Assembly (NCBI RefSeq): GCF_900104045.1
Contig: NZ_FNIN01000007.1
Coordinates: forward strand, 30,632 to 94,631
Source of the DNA: Desulfonauticus submarinus
GTDB lineage: Bacteria; Desulfobacterota; Desulfovibrionia; Desulfovibrionales; Desulfonatronovibrionaceae
Length of the DNA stretch: 64,000 nt
Reading direction: 5' to 3'
Both the position numbers and the translations under genes were made by a program. Below, piece by piece: positions 25,335-34,465 of the stretch (within the stretch, counting starts at the first letter, position 1; the number at the start of each line of letters is the position of its first letter). Under the pieces are notes generated by a model. The model was given only the letters and a program-made list of their open reading frames with translations. It did no database searches and had not been told where the DNA came from.

Positions 25335-27521
25335 ATGAATCAAAAAATAGAGATTTCTCCTAAAGATTTTCGAGAGAAAAAAAGACGTAAACGGGAAATT
25401 TTAGCAGCTTTTGCAGGTATTCTAGCTATCTTAGGGTTTACTTGGATAGAACTAAAATTTTTTGGTGTTAATTCCTATCTTTTTTTAGCTCTGTTTAATT
25501 TAAATCTCATCTTACTATTATTAGTTTTGTTTTTGGTCATTAGAAATGTTTTTAAATTGCTTATTGAACGTAAACGAAAGGTTTTGGGATCAAAACTAAG
25601 AACAAAATTAGTAGTCGTTTTTGTATCTCTTTCTTTTATTCCAACTCTATTAATGTTCTTTATTGCTGTAAGGCTTGTGCAAACTTCTGTAGATTTTTGG
25701 TTTCGCTCCCAAGTAGAGACTTCCTTAGAAGAATCTTTAGAAGTTGCTCAGACTTTTTATAATTCTTCTAAAAAGCGTTTGGAGAAAATAGCAGGGCTTT
25801 TAGTAAATCAAATCCGCGAGAATAGGTTTTTATGGGGCGGAAAAGGAATGGATAGATTTTTAGTGAGAAAACAGAGAGAATATGGGCTGAGTCTAGTGGG
25901 AGTGCTAACTCCTAAGGGACGAGAGCAGAATTGGCATGATACTAAATATTGGAGAAGATATTGGCCAAGAATAAAAAAGGAAATTTTTTCAGCAGAACCT
26001 AAAAAAAATCCTATATATTTTTCAGCTATTTATCCTGCAAATGAAATTGACTTAATGATAGGGATATGGCCAGTTGATAAAGGAAAAACTGGTTATTTAG
26101 TGGTAGGAGAAGACTTAGAGGGAGGGTTGTGGCAAAAGTTAGACTCTATAGCCAGAGGCTTAGAAGAATACAAAAATCTTCAAAGTTTAAAGCAACCTAT
26201 TAAAGTTGGTTTATATACGACATTAGGAATTATGACTCTTGTTATTATTTTTGGCTCAACGTGGTTTGGTTTTAAATTATCCAGAGAGATTTCAGCTCCT
26301 GTGCAAGCCTTAGCAGTGGGTACTCAACGTATCGCAAGGGGAGATTTGGATGTATATTTAGAAGATAGTGCTGATGATGAGTTAGGTATGTTAGTTCATT
26401 CTTTTAATGCTATGGCAAAAGATTTAAAAAATAGTCAGGAAAATTTAAATGAAGTTAATCGGAGGTTAGCAAGGAAGAATTTAGAATTAGCTAGTCAGAA
26501 TAGTTATATTCAGGCTGTTTTAAATAATATTACTGCAGGAGTGATTTCTTTAAACGGCAAAGGGGAAATTACTACTGTTAATAGAGCTGCTGAAATAATT
26601 TTAGGTGTAAAAAAAGAAGATATTCTAGGTAGAAAGCCAGTGGAACTTTTACAAACAGAGTATGCTCTACTTTTGGAAGAAATTAGAGAACAGTTAAATT
26701 TATTTCCTACGTCTCAATGGCAGAGGCAGGTTGATTTAGGGATAGGCGAAAGACAGTTAAAACTTTTGATTAGTGCAGTGCGTTTAAAAGAAGCAGGAGT
26801 ATTGGGGGATATAGTTTTAGTGTTTGAAGATATTACTGAATTGGAGAAGATGCAAAGAATTGCAGCTTGGAGAGAAGTTGCAAGAAGGATCGCTCATGAG
26901 ATTAAAAATCCTCTAACTCCAATTAAACTTTCTGCGCAGCGGTTGGAAAAGAAGTTTGGCCTAAAAATAAAAGATAACACTTTTTTAGAATGTACTCAAC
27001 TTATTGTAAGACAAGTTGATCATTTAAAAGAATTAGTGCAAGATTTTTCTAATTTTGCTAAATTACCAGAGGTAGAGTTAAGGAAAGATTATTTAGCTCC
27101 TTTATTGGAAGAAACAGTAAAGGATTTTCAAAATACTTATCCGCAAGTTAATTGGATTTTGAGTTTTAAAACAGAGATTCCTTCTTTTTACTTTGATAGA
27201 GATGCTTTAAAAAGAGCATTTATTAATATCTTTTTAAATGCTGCTGAAGCGTTAAGCCAACAGAGTGAAAAAGTTGTAAATATAGATGTATTTTGGGAGA
27301 AATCATTAAATAAACTTTTTATAGAAATAAAGGACAATGGCCCAGGACTACCTTCTGAGGAACTTGGGCAAATTTTTGAGCCTTATTTTTCCAAAAAAAA
27401 GGGTGGTACAGGTTTAGGATTGGCAATTGTTAAAACAATTATAAGTGATCATCATGGTTATATAAGAGTTAAAGGAAACAAACCAAAAGGCACTATTTTT
27501 GTTATAGAGTTACCAGTATAA
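25335..27521 (+). CDS. ntrY: NtrY-like sensor histidine kinase
   Basis: 728 residues. Membrane segments lie at about 24-45, 50-75 and 85-115, with a further one near 290-310; between these lies a sensor region (residues about 115-285). HAMP follows (SREISAPVQALAVGTQRIA), then a PAS domain (about 385-495, NSYIQAVLNNITAGVISLN). His521 lies in RRIAHEIKNPLTPIKLSAQR, and the ATPase has N-box FINIFLNAAEAL and G boxes DNGPGLP and GTGLGLAIVKTII. It phosphorylates the adjacent NtrX-like regulator. In related bacteria NtrYX responds to envelope, redox or nitrogen cues; which applies here is unknown. Confidence 0.88.
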   Translation: MNQKIEISPKDFREKKRRKREILAAFAGILAILGFTWIELKFFGVNSYLFLALFNLNLILLLLVLFLVIRNVFKLLIERKRKVLGSKLRTKLVVVFVSLSFIPTLLMFFIAVRLVQTSVDFWFRSQVETSLEESLEVAQTFYNSSKKRLEKIAGLLVNQIRENRFLWGGKGMDRFLVRKQREYGLSLVGVLTPKGREQNWHDTKYWRRYWPRIKKEIFSAEPKKNPIYFSAIYPANEIDLMIGIWPVDKGKTGYLVVGEDLEGGLWQKLDSIARGLEEYKNLQSLKQPIKVGLYTTLGIMTLVIIFGSTWFGFKLSREISAPVQALAVGTQRIARGDLDVYLEDSADDELGMLVHSFNAMAKDLKNSQENLNEVNRRLARKNLELASQNSYIQAVLNNITAGVISLNGKGEITTVNRAAEIILGVKKEDILGRKPVELLQTEYALLLEEIREQLNLFPTSQWQRQVDLGIGERQLKLLISAVRLKEAGVLGDIVLVFEDITELEKMQRIAAWREVARRIAHEIKNPLTPIKLSAQRLEKKFGLKIKDNTFLECTQLIVRQVDHLKELVQDFSNFAKLPEVELRKDYLAPLLEETVKDFQNTYPQVNWILSFKTEIPSFYFDRDALKRAFINIFLNAAEALSQQSEKVVNIDVFWEKSLNKLFIEIKDNGPGLPSEELGQIFEPYFSKKKGGTGLGLAIVKTIISDHHGYIRVKGNKPKGTIFVIELPV

Positions 27522-27556
27522 AGTTTAGATTAAAATTTTTAGGGGAAAAATAGAGG

Positions 27557-28924
27557 ATGCCAAGAATTCTTATTATAGATGATGAAGAAGATATCAGGTT
27601 TTCTTTAAAAGGTATCTTAGAAGATGAGGGTTATGAAGTAATAGAAGTTCCTTCAGGGGAGGAAGGGTTAGAGTTAATTTTTAAGGTTGATTTAGTTTTT
27701 TTAGATATATGGTTGCCAGGAATAGATGGAATTGAAGTTTTAAAAAAGATTCATGAAGTGTTGCCAGATTTACCTGTGGTTATGATTTCAGGGCATGGAA
27801 CTATTGAGACTGCAGTTCAAGCAATAAAAATAGGAGCTTATGATTTTATTGAAAAGCCATTATCTTTAGAAAAAGTACTTTTGGTAGTTGAAAAAGGTTT
27901 GGAGTTAGCTAGGCTTAGACAAGAAAATAGAGAATTAAAGTCATGTTTATCTCATAAAGTTAGTGAAGTAAGTGGTAATTCTTATGCTATTAAGAAGTTG
28001 AAAAAATTGATTAGACAAGTAGCTCCAACAGATGCGTGGGTGCTGATTACAGGAGAAAATGGTACTGGCAAGGAAATAGTAGCGAGATCTATACATCGCC
28101 AGAGTAAAAGAGCAAGTAAACCTCTTGTTGCTGTAAATTGTGCTGCTATCCCTGAAGAGCTTATAGAATCAGAACTTTTTGGACATGAAAAGGGTGCTTT
28201 TACGGGGGCGGTAGAAGCTAAAAAAGGAAAGTTTGAGCTGGCAGATGGAGGGACTCTTTTTTTAGATGAAATTGGTGATATGAGTTTAAAAACGCAGGCT
28301 AAGATTTTGAGAATTCTCCAAGAACAGAGATTTGAGAGAGTTGGAGGAAATAAAACAATTCAAGTGGATGTAAGAGTAATTGCTGCTACAAATAAAGACT
28401 TAGAAGAAGAAATTAAAAAAGGAAATTTTAGACAGGACCTTTATTTTAGATTAAAAGTTTTTCCTTTGGAAGTACCTCCTCTAAGAGAGAGAAAAGAAGA
28501 TATTCCTATTCTAATAGATGAGTTTATTCAATTTTTGAGTCAAGAACATAATTTTAAACCTTTAAAATTTTCAAAAGAGTGTTTGTCTATTCTAAAGAAT
28601 TATCCTTGGCCAGGCAATGTTAGAGAACTAAAGAATTTTATAGAGAGGATGTTTATTTTATATCAGGGTAAAACTATTTTTCCTGAGGATTTACCCGGAG
28701 ACTACTTGACTGACAACAAAACAGATCATCAGGAACAAACCGAAATTAAATTATTAACCGAGCTTCCTAAAAATTTTAAACAGGCAAAAAGTGAATTTGA
28801 GAAGTGTTTTTTAGCTCAGAGATTAAAAGAAGTAAACGGGAATATAACAGAATTGGCTAAGCTTATTGGTTTAGAAAGAACATATTTATATAAAAAATTG
28901 AAGTATTATAACTTATTAAAGTAA
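27557..28924 (+). CDS. ntrX: NtrX-like sigma-54 response regulator
   Basis: 455 residues. Receiver domain with DDEED near the start and phospho-acceptor Asp50 (VFLDIW). AAA+ domain: Walker A GENGTGKE near 163, GAFTGA (the sigma-54 contact loop) near 210, FLDEIGDM Walker B, and the WPGNVRELKNFIERM segment. The C-terminal Fis-type helix-turn-helix (GNITELAKLIGLERTYLYKKL) binds DNA. It activates RpoN promoters when phosphorylated by the upstream kinase; spacing is 35 bases and transcription is shared. Confidence 0.93.
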   Translation: MPRILIIDDEEDIRFSLKGILEDEGYEVIEVPSGEEGLELIFKVDLVFLDIWLPGIDGIEVLKKIHEVLPDLPVVMISGHGTIETAVQAIKIGAYDFIEKPLSLEKVLLVVEKGLELARLRQENRELKSCLSHKVSEVSGNSYAIKKLKKLIRQVAPTDAWVLITGENGTGKEIVARSIHRQSKRASKPLVAVNCAAIPEELIESELFGHEKGAFTGAVEAKKGKFELADGGTLFLDEIGDMSLKTQAKILRILQEQRFERVGGNKTIQVDVRVIAATNKDLEEEIKKGNFRQDLYFRLKVFPLEVPPLRERKEDIPILIDEFIQFLSQEHNFKPLKFSKECLSILKNYPWPGNVRELKNFIERMFILYQGKTIFPEDLPGDYLTDNKTDHQEQTEIKLLTELPKNFKQAKSEFEKCFLAQRLKEVNGNITELAKLIGLERTYLYKKLKYYNLLK

Positions 28925-28998
28925 GTATGGATAGAAATTGTTTTTTTGTTGCTAATCTAGATTTTGGGTATTTTGGGTAATGATCTAATTAAAAATAG

Positions 28999-29739
28999 TT
29001 AGGCTATTTTTAAAATTAAATTTCCTTGTCTTCCACATATTTTATTTTGACGATAGGAAAAAAATAAATTTGGATTACAAGCAGTACAAATATCTACATT
29101 GAATATATTAGAAGATAATACGCCTGCTTGTTTTAGTTGGTGTTTGGTGAGAGACCAAAGGTCTAGCTTTTTAGTATTTTTATCTATAAATGACCAAAAT
29201 TTTTTAGGAATTTCTGACTTATAATTGATAAATTCTGCACAACAAGGACCTAAGCTAGGTCCTCTTACAACGAAAATTTCGTGTGGTAAAATAGAGTAGT
29301 TTTGACAGAATTTTTTTATCGCTAAAATAGGAAAATCAAGCACATTTCCACGCCATCCACAGTGAATAGCTCCTATAAATCGTCCTTTTATATCTGTAAA
29401 AAATATGGGCTGGCAGTCAGCTGTTTTAATTAAAAGAGCTAAATTTGAACTAGCAGTAAATATTCCATCTCCCTCGCATATTTTTTCAGAAGGGGAGTTA
29501 GTTGTTATAATATTTGTTCCATGAATTTGTTTTAGTTCTTGCCAATTGTTAATATTTAAATATTTTTTTATAATAGTTCTGTTTTTTAAAACATCTTCTT
29601 TTTTATCTCCAACTTCTAAAGAGATATTTAATTCAGTATATTGTTTAGTACTAAAACCACCCAATCGTGTACCAAAAAATATTTTAATATGTTTTACATG
29701 TGGAAATTGGAATGATATTAAATAGGGATTTTCTGTCAT
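28999..29739 (-). CDS. pgeF: Peptidoglycan editing factor PgeF (laccase-domain)
   Basis: 246 residues. Family motifs GTRLGGFST, LKQIHGTNI, GDGIFT, TADCQPIFF and AIHCGWRGNV are intact; His and Cys in these bind the catalytic metal. E. coli PgeF (YfiH) hydrolyses wrongly charged UDP-MurNAc-L-Ser so that L-Ser is not built into murein; older names call it a polyphenol oxidase. It lies 8 bases downstream of the formyl-THF ligase gene on the same strand. Confidence 0.9.
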   Translation of the reverse strand: MTENPYLISFQFPHVKHIKIFFGTRLGGFSTKQYTELNISLEVGDKKEDVLKNRTIIKKYLNINNWQELKQIHGTNIITTNSPSEKICEGDGIFTASSNLALLIKTADCQPIFFTDIKGRFIGAIHCGWRGNVLDFPILAIKKFCQNYSILPHEIFVVRGPSLGPCCAEFINYKSEIPKKFWSFIDKNTKKLDLWSLTKHQLKQAGVLSSNIFNVDICTACNPNLFFSYRQNKICGRQGNLILKIA

Positions 29740-29746
29740 TTGTCTA

Positions 29747-30307
29747 TTAAAAAATTTTATTTTCAGTTACAATAAAATGCATTTTTTTATCCCATTCTTC
29801 AATGGGAAGAGATTTTACAATTTGAAAATTAAAGGCCAAGCCAACTAATATTGATTTTTGGAATATAGGTTTATTTAAAAAACGATCATAATATCCTCCA
29901 CCATATCCTAATCTATATTTTCGTAAATCAAATCCAACTCCAGGCAAAAAAATTATTTGAGGTGGTGTTCCTGAAAATATTGGGCATTTTTTAGATGGTT
30001 CTAAAATACCAAATTTTCCTGGAGATAATTCTGATTTTTGTTGGACAAGATAAAAATACATTTTCCCTGGTACTTGTTCACATCTTGGAAAATAAGTTTT
30101 AATGTGATTTTCCCAACAATAAAATATAAGGGGCCAGGTGTCTACTTCATTTCTTATAGGAACATATAAGAATATTTTGCTATTTTTAATCAGTGAAAAG
30201 TTTTTTAGGATATGAGAAGTTATTTTATTGCTTTTAGATTTGACTTCTTTTAGAGATAAAGATTGTCTTAAGTTTAATAAATGTTGGCGTAATTTTTTTT
30301 TATCCAT
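29747..30307 (-). CDS. 5-formyltetrahydrofolate cyclo-ligase
   Basis: 186 residues, complete for the family. DKKKLRQHLLNLRQSL at the start, YVPIRNEVDTWPL (substrate loop) and FLPGVGFDLRKYRLGYGGGYYDR (ATP and phosphate site) are diagnostic. It converts 5-formyl-THF to 5,10-methenyl-THF using ATP, rescuing the folate pool. Its start is 21 bases from the divergent 55-codon gene. Confidence 0.92.
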   Translation of the reverse strand: MDKKKLRQHLLNLRQSLSLKEVKSKSNKITSHILKNFSLIKNSKIFLYVPIRNEVDTWPLIFYCWENHIKTYFPRCEQVPGKMYFYLVQQKSELSPGKFGILEPSKKCPIFSGTPPQIIFLPGVGFDLRKYRLGYGGGYYDRFLNKPIFQKSILVGLAFNFQIVKSLPIEEWDKKMHFIVTENKIF

Positions 30308-30328
30308 AAGCTTAGCTTGGAGTTTTTT

Positions 30329-30496
30329 ATGAAAAGTGAAGTTTTATTTCGGGCTGTTATTTTAGGCGCCTCTATAGGTCTTATTGCCAGTTGGTTTGGT
30401 TTAGATCCTGCTCGTTCTCTTGCCCTTGGAGTATTTAGTGGTTTTTTTGCAGGTTTGACAAGGGTTTTTATTTTAAAAAATAAAAAAGATAAATAA
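30329..30496 (+). CDS. Small two-helix membrane protein
   Basis: A 55-codon frame missed by size filters. GGAG (30319-30322) lies six bases before ATG 30329 and a TAA ends it at 30496. The protein starts MKSEVLFRAVILGASIGLIA, then has a second hydrophobic helix (LALGVFSGFFAGLTRVFIL) and a basic tail KNKKDK, so it is likely an inner-membrane hairpin with both ends in the cytoplasm. The opposite-strand frame in the same place is Lys/Arg-rich, lacks a ribosome site and would overlap the ligase gene, so I prefer this one. Function unknown. Confidence 0.6.
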   Translation: MKSEVLFRAVILGASIGLIASWFGLDPARSLALGVFSGFFAGLTRVFILKNKKDK

Positions 30497-30555
30497 CTCA
30501 CTTAAATTTTAGGTGTTAACAATTTATGAATTTGATTCAGAGTTGATGATATTTT

Positions 30556-33303
30556 TTAAAATTTTAAGAATTTTCCTGTAATAGAATCAGGGTTATTTTT
30601 TATTTCTTCGGGAGTTCCTGTGGCCACTATTTTGCCCCCGAATTCTCCACCTCCAGGGCCTAAGTCAATGATAAAATCAGCAGATTTTATTACCTCTATG
30701 TTGTGTTCTATTAAAATTACAGATGCTCCTTTTTCTACCAATTGGTTTAAAACATTAATTAATTTTCCTACTTCATGCATATGAAGACCAGTGGTGGGCT
30801 CGTCTAAAAGATACAGGGTATTGGGTAAATGTTTTTTATTAAGTTCTCTTGAAAGTTTAATGCGTTGGGCTTCTCCTCCGCTTAGTGTGGTAGCTGGTTG
30901 ACCTAGCTTTAGATATTCTAATCCAACATCTTCTAGAATTTGCAGTTTTCTCACTACTGCAGGATGATTAGAAAAGATTTCTTTGGCCTCACTAACCGTT
31001 AATTCCAAAACTTCAGCAATATTAAGCCCTTTATAGCGTACTTCTAATGTTTCTTTATTATAGCGTTGTCCTTTACAAATTTCGCAAGTAACATATATGT
31101 CTGGCAGGAAGTGCATTTCTACTTTTATTTGACCGTCACCATTACAGGCCTCACATCTTCCGCCTTTTAAGTTAAAGCTAAATCTAGATGGTTTATAGCC
31201 TCTTTTTTTAGAGTCAAGGGTGTTAGCGAATATTTGTCTTATGTCATCAAAAACTTTGGTATAAGTAGCAGGGTTTGATCTGGGTGTTCTTCCTATTGGA
31301 CTTTGGTCTATGATAAACACTCTTTCAATATACTCATCTCCTTTTAACTGTTTTAATTTCCCAGGATTATTAATTTTTTGTCCTTTTTTTAAAGCAAGGT
31401 GTTTATATAAAGTATCTATTACTAGAGAACTTTTTCCTGACCCAGACACTCCTGTTACTACAGTAAGTGTGTTTAAGGGAATGGCGCAATTTATATTTTT
31501 AAGATTATTAGTATTAACTCCTTCTAAAAATAGATAGTGTTTTGGTTTTCGTCTTCTAGCTGGTATAGGCAAGGTTAGTTCTTTTCTTAAATATTTTCCT
31601 GTTAGAGTATTAGCTTGTTTTAGTTGATTTGCTGTTCCTGTGAAAACTACTTCTCCTCCTTTTTCTCCAGATTGTGGTCCTAACTCTATGATATGGTCAG
31701 CTTTTAGGATAGTATCTTCATCGTGTTCTACTATAATTACAGTATTTCCTTTATTTTTTAATTCTTCAAGAGTTTTTAAAAGTCTTTTATTATCTTTGGG
31801 GTGTAATCCTATGGTAGGTTCATCTAAAACATAAATTACTCCTGTTAGACCTGTACCTAATTGGGATGCTAATCTAATACGTTGAGCTTCTCCTCCTGAA
31901 AGGCTGGACATGGTCCTATTTAGACTTATGTAATTTAATCCTACATTGATTAGAAATTTAAGACGATTTTTTATTTCTTCTATAAGAGGATTAGCTATTT
32001 TTTGTTTTTGCTCAGAGAAACAAATATTAGAGAAGAAAGTAAATAATTGTTCTATAGACATATTCGTTATTTCAAAGATATTTAGGTTATTTATCTTTAT
32101 ACATAAACTTTCTGGTTTTAATCGTGTTCCATTACATTGTGGACATTTCTCAGTATTTAAAAAGAGCCCTAATTCTTTTTTCCAAAATATGTCTTTTTTA
32201 AAAAGTTCTTTTAAAATAGGAATAACTCCTGACCAATTTAGAGTTTTATCTCCCCAAAAGAGGGCTTTTAATGCTTTTTTTGAGTACTTTGTTAAAGGAG
32301 TATTTAAAGAGAAATTATAATGTTTCCCAATGGTTTTTAATACTGATTCATATTTAGAAAGTATTTTACTTTTTCTCCAGGGCAAAATTGCTTTATCTTG
32401 CAAGCTTAGATTTAAATCAGGAGCTATAAGGTGAGGATCAAAATAATCTATGTGTCCTAAACCTGAACAATAAGGACAAGCACCTTGTGGGCTGTTAAAG
32501 GAAAAAAGTTGAGGGGTTAATGTGGGTAGAGATATTTTACAAATAGGGCAAACAGCATGAGTGGAAAAGAAAAGAGTTTCTTTAGGTTCAGGTAAGAATA
32601 CTTTTAATAAACCTTTACCCATTTTTAGAGCTAGTTCTAAAGAATCTGATAGCCTTTTTTGTATATTTGGTTTTAAAATTAGACGGTCCACAACAAGTTC
32701 TATAGTATGTTTTTTGTTTTTATCTAGGTTAGGAGGAGAGTCTAAAAGATAAATTTCTCCATCTATACGAATTCTGATAAATCCTTGTTTTCTAAGACTT
32801 ATAAAAAGTTCTTTAAAGGAGCCTTTTTGATTTTCTTTTAAAGGTGCTAATAAGATAAATTTTGTTTCTTCAGGTAAATTTAAAATTTGTTTTTTTATTT
32901 CATCACTTGTTTGAGATTGTATTTTGTTTCCACACTTGGGGCAAAATGCTTCTCCTACTCTTGCAAAAAGGACTCTTAAAAAGTCATAGATTTCAGTAGT
33001 AGTACCTACTGTGGAACGAGGATTTTTAGAAATATTTTGCTGTTCTATGGCAATGGCTGGAGATAGGCCTTCTATTTTTTTGACTTTAGGTTTATCTAAT
33101 TTAGGAAGAAATTGTCTGGCATATGCGGATAAAGATTCTACATAACGTCGTTGTCCTTCAGCATAGATTATATCAAATGCTAATGTAGATTTACCAGAAC
33201 CACTTGGTCCACAAATAACTACTAATTTTTCTTTAGGAATGTTGAGATTGATGTTTTTTAAATTGTGTTGATGGGCTGAATAGATGCTGATTTCTTTATT
33301 CAT
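30556..33303 (-). CDS. uvrA: Excinuclease ABC subunit A
   Basis: 915 residues. Two ABC modules: first Walker A CGPSGSGKST, second VTGVSGSGKSS; signatures LSGGEAQRIRLAS and LSGGEAQRIKLSR; Walker B VLDEPTIGLHP and LLDEPTTGLHM. Zinc modules CPKCG/CPICK...CPYCSGLG and CEACNGDG...CEICKGQRY are intact. It scans DNA for bulky lesions and loads UvrB in nucleotide excision repair. Its start overlaps the PAS kinase stop by 8 bases, an odd pairing in which DNA repair is translated from a signalling mRNA. Confidence 0.97.
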   Translation of the reverse strand: MNKEISIYSAHQHNLKNINLNIPKEKLVVICGPSGSGKSTLAFDIIYAEGQRRYVESLSAYARQFLPKLDKPKVKKIEGLSPAIAIEQQNISKNPRSTVGTTTEIYDFLRVLFARVGEAFCPKCGNKIQSQTSDEIKKQILNLPEETKFILLAPLKENQKGSFKELFISLRKQGFIRIRIDGEIYLLDSPPNLDKNKKHTIELVVDRLILKPNIQKRLSDSLELALKMGKGLLKVFLPEPKETLFFSTHAVCPICKISLPTLTPQLFSFNSPQGACPYCSGLGHIDYFDPHLIAPDLNLSLQDKAILPWRKSKILSKYESVLKTIGKHYNFSLNTPLTKYSKKALKALFWGDKTLNWSGVIPILKELFKKDIFWKKELGLFLNTEKCPQCNGTRLKPESLCIKINNLNIFEITNMSIEQLFTFFSNICFSEQKQKIANPLIEEIKNRLKFLINVGLNYISLNRTMSSLSGGEAQRIRLASQLGTGLTGVIYVLDEPTIGLHPKDNKRLLKTLEELKNKGNTVIIVEHDEDTILKADHIIELGPQSGEKGGEVVFTGTANQLKQANTLTGKYLRKELTLPIPARRRKPKHYLFLEGVNTNNLKNINCAIPLNTLTVVTGVSGSGKSSLVIDTLYKHLALKKGQKINNPGKLKQLKGDEYIERVFIIDQSPIGRTPRSNPATYTKVFDDIRQIFANTLDSKKRGYKPSRFSFNLKGGRCEACNGDGQIKVEMHFLPDIYVTCEICKGQRYNKETLEVRYKGLNIAEVLELTVSEAKEIFSNHPAVVRKLQILEDVGLEYLKLGQPATTLSGGEAQRIKLSRELNKKHLPNTLYLLDEPTTGLHMHEVGKLINVLNQLVEKGASVILIEHNIEVIKSADFIIDLGPGGGEFGGKIVATGTPEEIKNNPDSITGKFLKF

Positions 33304-34417
33304 TTAATTCTGGATGGTTTTCGGACTCTGGGAGTTTTAAAAAGAATGTTATATCTTGATTTTCTGGATTAGTTTCTAGCCATACTTTTCCATTTAAAAC
33401 ACCTTCTCCTAATAACTTAGCTAAATAAGTTCCATATCCAGTAAGAAGACCATGTTCACTTGCTATGGGTTTGAATAGTTTAGCTTCTGTTTCTTCATTA
33501 ATTATACCTTTATTTTTTACCCAAAATAAAATATTTGTACCTTGCTTTTTAATCCCACACCATACATCGTCATGACTATACTCCAAAGCATTTAATAAAA
33601 AATTTTCTAAAATAATTTTAATTAAACTAAAGTCTGACCAGAAGTTTATTTTTTCGCACTGATCAACGATCTTAATTCTTTCTATCCAACTGCTTCGATA
33701 GGATAAAATTGTATTTATGCTAGCTTTTAGTACGTCAAAGGAAGAGAAAAAAGATACTTTTTTATCTAAACTTTTATCCTCCGCAAATACAATGATTTTA
33801 AATTTTTTAAGGTTTTCAATAAGTCTGTTTATTTCTTCTAAACCTTGACTTAAAAAATCATCATCACATTTTTCAGAAGCTATTTCCATAGATAATTTTA
33901 TAGCAGATATGGAATCTATTACTTTACTCATTACATAATTTCTAAGAGTAAATCTTCTTATTTTGCTTTTTATATCTATTATATTAACTAAAATTAAAGG
34001 TTGATTTTTAATATAAATTTTTTTTCCTTGAACAAGGATATCAATAGTATCAATTTTGCCACTATTTTTAGTGAGTATATGGCATTCCTCGTAGAATCTA
34101 GTTTTTGTTTTAAGGTTTTCAAATCCTTTTTGCATTCCACAATAAAGACAATATTTTGTATTTCCACATGTTTCATTTGTTTCCAGTGTATTTACACATC
34201 CTAATGCTCCTCCAATATATTTCCCCACAGTTTGTTTTGCAGTAGTATTAAATGTTTTAAAAAAATTGATGTTGGCGAATACGATTTGACGATTTGGCAG
34301 GATTAAAAGTATGGGGTTTACAATTGCATTTAGAGTTGTAAGAATATCTTTATCTTTACTAATTTCTTGGATTACTTTTTTGATTTTTTTAGGTGAAAGG
34401 ACAGAGTTAGTTGTCAT
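33296..34417 (-). CDS. PAS-domain kinase-like protein with four-Cys cluster
   Basis: 373 residues, soluble. A PAS domain (about 25-150) contains Cys74, Cys84, Cys90 and Cys93 in GGALGCVN...TCGNTKYCLYCG, a spacing suited to a metal or redox centre. The following dimer helix (RRFTLRNYVMSKVIDSISAI) lacks a phospho-accepting His. The ATPase domain has N-box ILENFLLNALEYS and a weak G2 region (GLLTGYGTYLAKLLGEG). So it can bind ATP but may not autophosphorylate in the usual way. I infer a cytoplasmic redox or metal sensor. The gene overlaps uvrA by 8 bases. Confidence 0.72.
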   Translation of the reverse strand: MTTNSVLSPKKIKKVIQEISKDKDILTTLNAIVNPILLILPNRQIVFANINFFKTFNTTAKQTVGKYIGGALGCVNTLETNETCGNTKYCLYCGMQKGFENLKTKTRFYEECHILTKNSGKIDTIDILVQGKKIYIKNQPLILVNIIDIKSKIRRFTLRNYVMSKVIDSISAIKLSMEIASEKCDDDFLSQGLEEINRLIENLKKFKIIVFAEDKSLDKKVSFFSSFDVLKASINTILSYRSSWIERIKIVDQCEKINFWSDFSLIKIILENFLLNALEYSHDDVWCGIKKQGTNILFWVKNKGIINEETEAKLFKPIASEHGLLTGYGTYLAKLLGEGVLNGKVWLETNPENQDITFFLKLPESENHPELNE

Positions 34418-34465
34418 TTTTTTGTCCTCAAGGTTTAAATGTTAACTTTGTTTTAGGAGTTATTT

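Noticed and set aside
30274..30501. 75-codon ORF on the - strand
   Set aside because: It overlaps the cyclo-ligase start, lacks a ribosome site and is Lys/Arg-rich; the opposite-strand 55-codon gene explains the region better.
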